The position numbers were made by a program, and so were the translations under genes. The notes beneath the pieces were generated by a model. That model saw only the letters and a list, made by a program, of their open reading frames with translations, had not been told where the DNA came from and ran no database searches. Positions 41,387 to 43,538 of a stretch of 43,538 nucleotides of DNA are shown one piece after another. Position 1 is the stretch's first letter, and each line of letters opens with the position of its first letter. This DNA is from Candidatus Edwardsbacteria bacterium. Its GTDB lineage: Bacteria; Edwardsbacteria; AC1; EtOH8. The stretch lies in NCBI GenBank assembly GCA_018821925.1, contig JAHJLF010000051.1, forward strand, positions 1 through 43,538, read 5' to 3'.

Positions 41387-43484
41387 AACTGAAATAAAGG
41401 TACCTATAATAAGTCGCACTTGGCAATGGATGGCTGTATTTGCTGTTGTCATTGGCTTGGTCCTGGCCGCCGCCATCTACCCGGCCTCGGACCCCGACCT
41501 GTACATCATGCTGGCTACCGGTCGTTATGTGGCCCAGACCGGACATGCTCCAACGGTTGATATCTGGAGCCACACTGCCTACGGTCAGCCCTGGCCATTC
41601 CACGAATGGCTTTCCAGCCTGTTGTTCTACGGCCTGTACCTGCTGTGGGGCATTGGTGGCATTGTTTTATTCAAGGCGCTGGCCCTGGCCCTGGCCTTTT
41701 TCCTCGGCCTGCAGATCATGAGGTTGAGGGGGGCATCGCCTTTTACTGCCCTGTTGACTTCTGCACTGGCTCTGCTGGTTTTAAACCATGCTTTTGCCGA
41801 GAGAATACAGGTGATCAGTTTTGCATTCTTTCTTTTATCGCTTTACCTGCTGGAGCTTTTCCGTTCCGGCCGGATAAAAAAATGGATATTCCTTGTAAGC
41901 ACGGCGGGTATGTTCGTGGTTTGGGCCAATATGCATCTGGGCTATATCATCGGCCTGGGGCTATACGGGTTAACCCTGATAGACGGATTACATGCCGGAA
42001 TTAAAAATAAAGAGTGGGGTTTTCTAAAATGGTCGGCGGCCGCATTCCTGCTGGCTTTATTGGCCACGGGGCTTACCCCTTACGGGTTCGGGTTAACCAC
42101 AGACGTCTTAAAGCTCTTTACCGATCCGGCTACCAAGGAGTTTGACATATTCATCTGGAAATCCGTGTTGGAATACCAGCCGCTTTTATCCCCGGGCTTC
42201 TCCCGCGAACCGTTCGTCATTTACGGCCTTATCTGGATAGCTTTTTCGGGCCTGGGCCTGCTTCTTAACATAAAAAAGACCCGGCTCTCCGAATGGCTGC
42301 TGTACACCGTTTTTGTTTATCAGACCTTTTGGGTCACCAGATACCTGTGGTTTTTGGTCTGGCTGTCTTTTCCCTTTACCGCAGTAAATTGGCAGGGGGC
42401 GGTGGACACAATAAGTTCAAAGTTTAAAGTTCAAAGTTTAAAGTTCAAAGTGTCGGACAATGTAATATTAGCATTGTTGATTCTAGTGATTTTGATTGGC
42501 GCGGGACTGTTTCAGCGCAGCGGGCAGCATCTGTGGCAGAGGTTCAAGTTGGACTGGCGGCCCCGGATGAACTCCGAGCGGGGAGTGGAGTTCCTCAAAC
42601 AGCACCGGGGCGAATCCCGGGTCTTCAATGATTTTGATATCGGCGGGTACCTTTTATGGAAGGAGGTTCCGGTTTTTGTAGACGGCAGGATTACCCCCTA
42701 TATGAACACCCAGGTGATGCAGGACCAGTTCAGGATCTTCGGGGGACAGCTACAGCTTCTGGACAAGTATCAGATAGACTGGATATTCCTGCCCTACAGC
42801 CTGAGCGGCCAGGTGGCCCAGTTCGAGGCCTTCAACCGCTATCTGATAGACAGCCGGAACTGGGCGCTGGTCTTCTGGGACGACGCCTGCCTGATCTATG
42901 TTCGGAAAAGCGAAAAATATAAGGATTTGATCCAGGCCTATATTTCCCCGATCAACCCGGCCCTGCCCGATCTGAACCTGCCGCCGGAGATATTCTTAAA
43001 GGAAATGGAGGCCAAGCTCAGGGAGGATCCCCTGGCCAGGATGCCCTACGTTCTGGCCGGAAACTATTTCTTCAACCGGAATATGCCGGAGCAGGCCGAG
43101 AAACAGTTCAAGGCAGCCCTGCGCAACGATCCCCAAAACGGCATATTGTATAACAACCTGGGCAATGTGTATCTGCGGCAGGGAAAAATTGACCAAGCCA
43201 TTGCAGCCTATAAGCAAGCGGTCAAATATGACGTCAACCTGGGGCTGACCTACTGCAACTGGGGCTATGTGCTGGAGACCCAGGGTAAGATTAAAGAAGC
43301 CGAAAAGCTTTACATCACGGCCACCAAGGTATCCCTCGGCGACGCCTGGCCCTACAACCGGCTGGGGATAATCGAGATGAAACGGGGAAATCGGGAGAAG
43401 GCAGTAGGCTATTGGAGGAAGGGCGCGGCCATAGATCCATCCTCGGAGGCGGCTAAAAATTTGCGGGAATATTTTAAAAGATAG
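41376..43484 (+). CDS. Multi-pass membrane protein (GT-C-like) with C-terminal TPRs
   Basis: About 702 residues from ATG 41376; ATG 41361 is an alternative, and both overlap the previous gene. About ten transmembrane helices cover residues 15-400. The first loop has DPDLYIMLATGRYV and WPFHEWLSSLLFYGLY, a DPD-plus-HEWL pattern seen in GT-C-type glycosyltransferase-like proteins. A soluble domain follows (RVFNDFDIGGYLLW, VFVDGRITPY), then three to four TPRs at about 555-700 (LYNNLGNVYLRQGKIDQAI, YCNWGYVLETQGKIKEAEK). It could transfer a polyprenyl-linked sugar supplied by the Dpm1-like enzyme, while the TPR tail recruits partners. A short repeat insertion occurs at about 42414-42451. Confidence 0.8.
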   Translation: MKNKTEIKVPIISRTWQWMAVFAVVIGLVLAAAIYPASDPDLYIMLATGRYVAQTGHAPTVDIWSHTAYGQPWPFHEWLSSLLFYGLYLLWGIGGIVLFKALALALAFFLGLQIMRLRGASPFTALLTSALALLVLNHAFAERIQVISFAFFLLSLYLLELFRSGRIKKWIFLVSTAGMFVVWANMHLGYIIGLGLYGLTLIDGLHAGIKNKEWGFLKWSAAAFLLALLATGLTPYGFGLTTDVLKLFTDPATKEFDIFIWKSVLEYQPLLSPGFSREPFVIYGLIWIAFSGLGLLLNIKKTRLSEWLLYTVFVYQTFWVTRYLWFLVWLSFPFTAVNWQGAVDTISSKFKVQSLKFKVSDNVILALLILVILIGAGLFQRSGQHLWQRFKLDWRPRMNSERGVEFLKQHRGESRVFNDFDIGGYLLWKEVPVFVDGRITPYMNTQVMQDQFRIFGGQLQLLDKYQIDWIFLPYSLSGQVAQFEAFNRYLIDSRNWALVFWDDACLIYVRKSEKYKDLIQAYISPINPALPDLNLPPEIFLKEMEAKLREDPLARMPYVLAGNYFFNRNMPEQAEKQFKAALRNDPQNGILYNNLGNVYLRQGKIDQAIAAYKQAVKYDVNLGLTYCNWGYVLETQGKIKEAEKLYITATKVSLGDAWPYNRLGIIEMKRGNREKAVGYWRKGAAIDPSSEAAKNLREYFKR
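42414..42451 (+). repeat. In-frame AAGTTCAAAGTTTA tandem repeat
   Basis: Alternating AAGTTCAAAG and TTTAAAG units translated as SSKFKVQSLKFKVS, at the junction between a loop and a transmembrane helix of the GT-C-like protein. It looks like a low-complexity insertion that keeps the frame. Boundaries are approximate to within a few bases. Confidence 0.65.
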
Positions 43485-43501
43485 GCAGAGAAATAAATCG
43501 A

Positions 43502-43526
43502 AAAGCAGAAAGCAGAAAGCAGAAAG
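43502..43526 (+). repeat. Heptameric tandem repeat (AAAGCAG)
   Basis: Three perfect copies of AAAGCAG plus AAAG, just after the last gene. Non-coding and cut off by the window edge shortly downstream, so its full length cannot be judged. Too short and too regular, without spacers, to be a CRISPR array. Confidence 0.75.
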
Positions 43527-43538
43527 AAAAAATAAAAA

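Noticed and set aside
43502-43526. CRISPR-like array
   Set aside because: The unit is only 7 nt, copies are adjacent with no spacers, and no cas genes are nearby.

Overview
The window is a gene-dense, roughly 55% GC bacterial segment in which every credible gene (40 coding regions or remnants) lies on the + strand, often with ATGA/GTGA-type overlaps. Two proteins end in the Por/T9SS-type C-terminal sorting domain (NAPNPF ... VYN.LGQLV ... GVYIYRL), and TPR, PATAN (DUF4388), roadblock and PEGA domains recur. This points to an uncultured lineage of the FCB superphylum or a nearby candidate phylum (Edwardsbacteria/TA06/WOR-3-like). That placement is inferred from family content only. I found no rRNA, tRNA, CRISPR array, IS transposase or phage genes.

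Region 1 (1-8732): a polarity/chemosensory block. It contains a TPR protein, an AT-rich pair (XRE regulator, GIY-YIG nuclease) that looks like an insertion, a TPR-roadblock fusion, an AT-rich exported protein that probably starts at CTG, two overlapping roadblock proteins, an MglA-type Ras-like GTPase, a DnaA-like AAA+ ATPase without the DnaA DNA-binding domain, a PATAN-TPR protein and CheR. Region 2 (8733-16125): a palindromic repeat element, CheD, two large exported T9SS-type proteins (FG-GAP; BNR/Ycf48-like) and CheB. Region 3 (16177-26622): a TPR protein, CheW-like protein, two tandem multi-pass chemoreceptors without a sizeable periplasmic sensor, a second minimal CheW-like protein, a PEGA Ser/Thr kinase, a DUF5683-like protein, a lipoprotein and a GAF sigma-54 activator. 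No CheA or CheY is present. The parts suggest a chemosensory array with full methylation/deamidation machinery that acts through an MglA-roadblock switch, as Frz does on MglA in Myxococcus.

Region 4 (26606-43484): a surface-glycan, lipid or small-molecule biosynthesis block. It holds a GT9 glycosyltransferase, two GT2 enzymes (one Dpm1-like), three radical SAM proteins (one with a B12-binding-type N-terminus), a cysteine-bearing DUF362 protein, four SAM methyltransferases, a fold-III PLP decarboxylase plus a truncated relative, an ATP-grasp ligase, a FemAB/GNAT-like transferase and a GT-C-like membrane protein with TPRs. The mix of radical SAM, decarboxylase, ATP-grasp and FemAB-like enzymes among glycosyltransferases suggests an uncharacterised amino-acid- or methyl-decorated envelope molecule; the product cannot be read from sequence.

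Repeats: two copies of a GTCATTCCCG-type palindromic element in opposite orientation, short repeats inserted in frame within coding sequences, and a 38-bp perfect direct repeat flanking an AT-rich methyltransferase gene next to the decarboxylase remnant.
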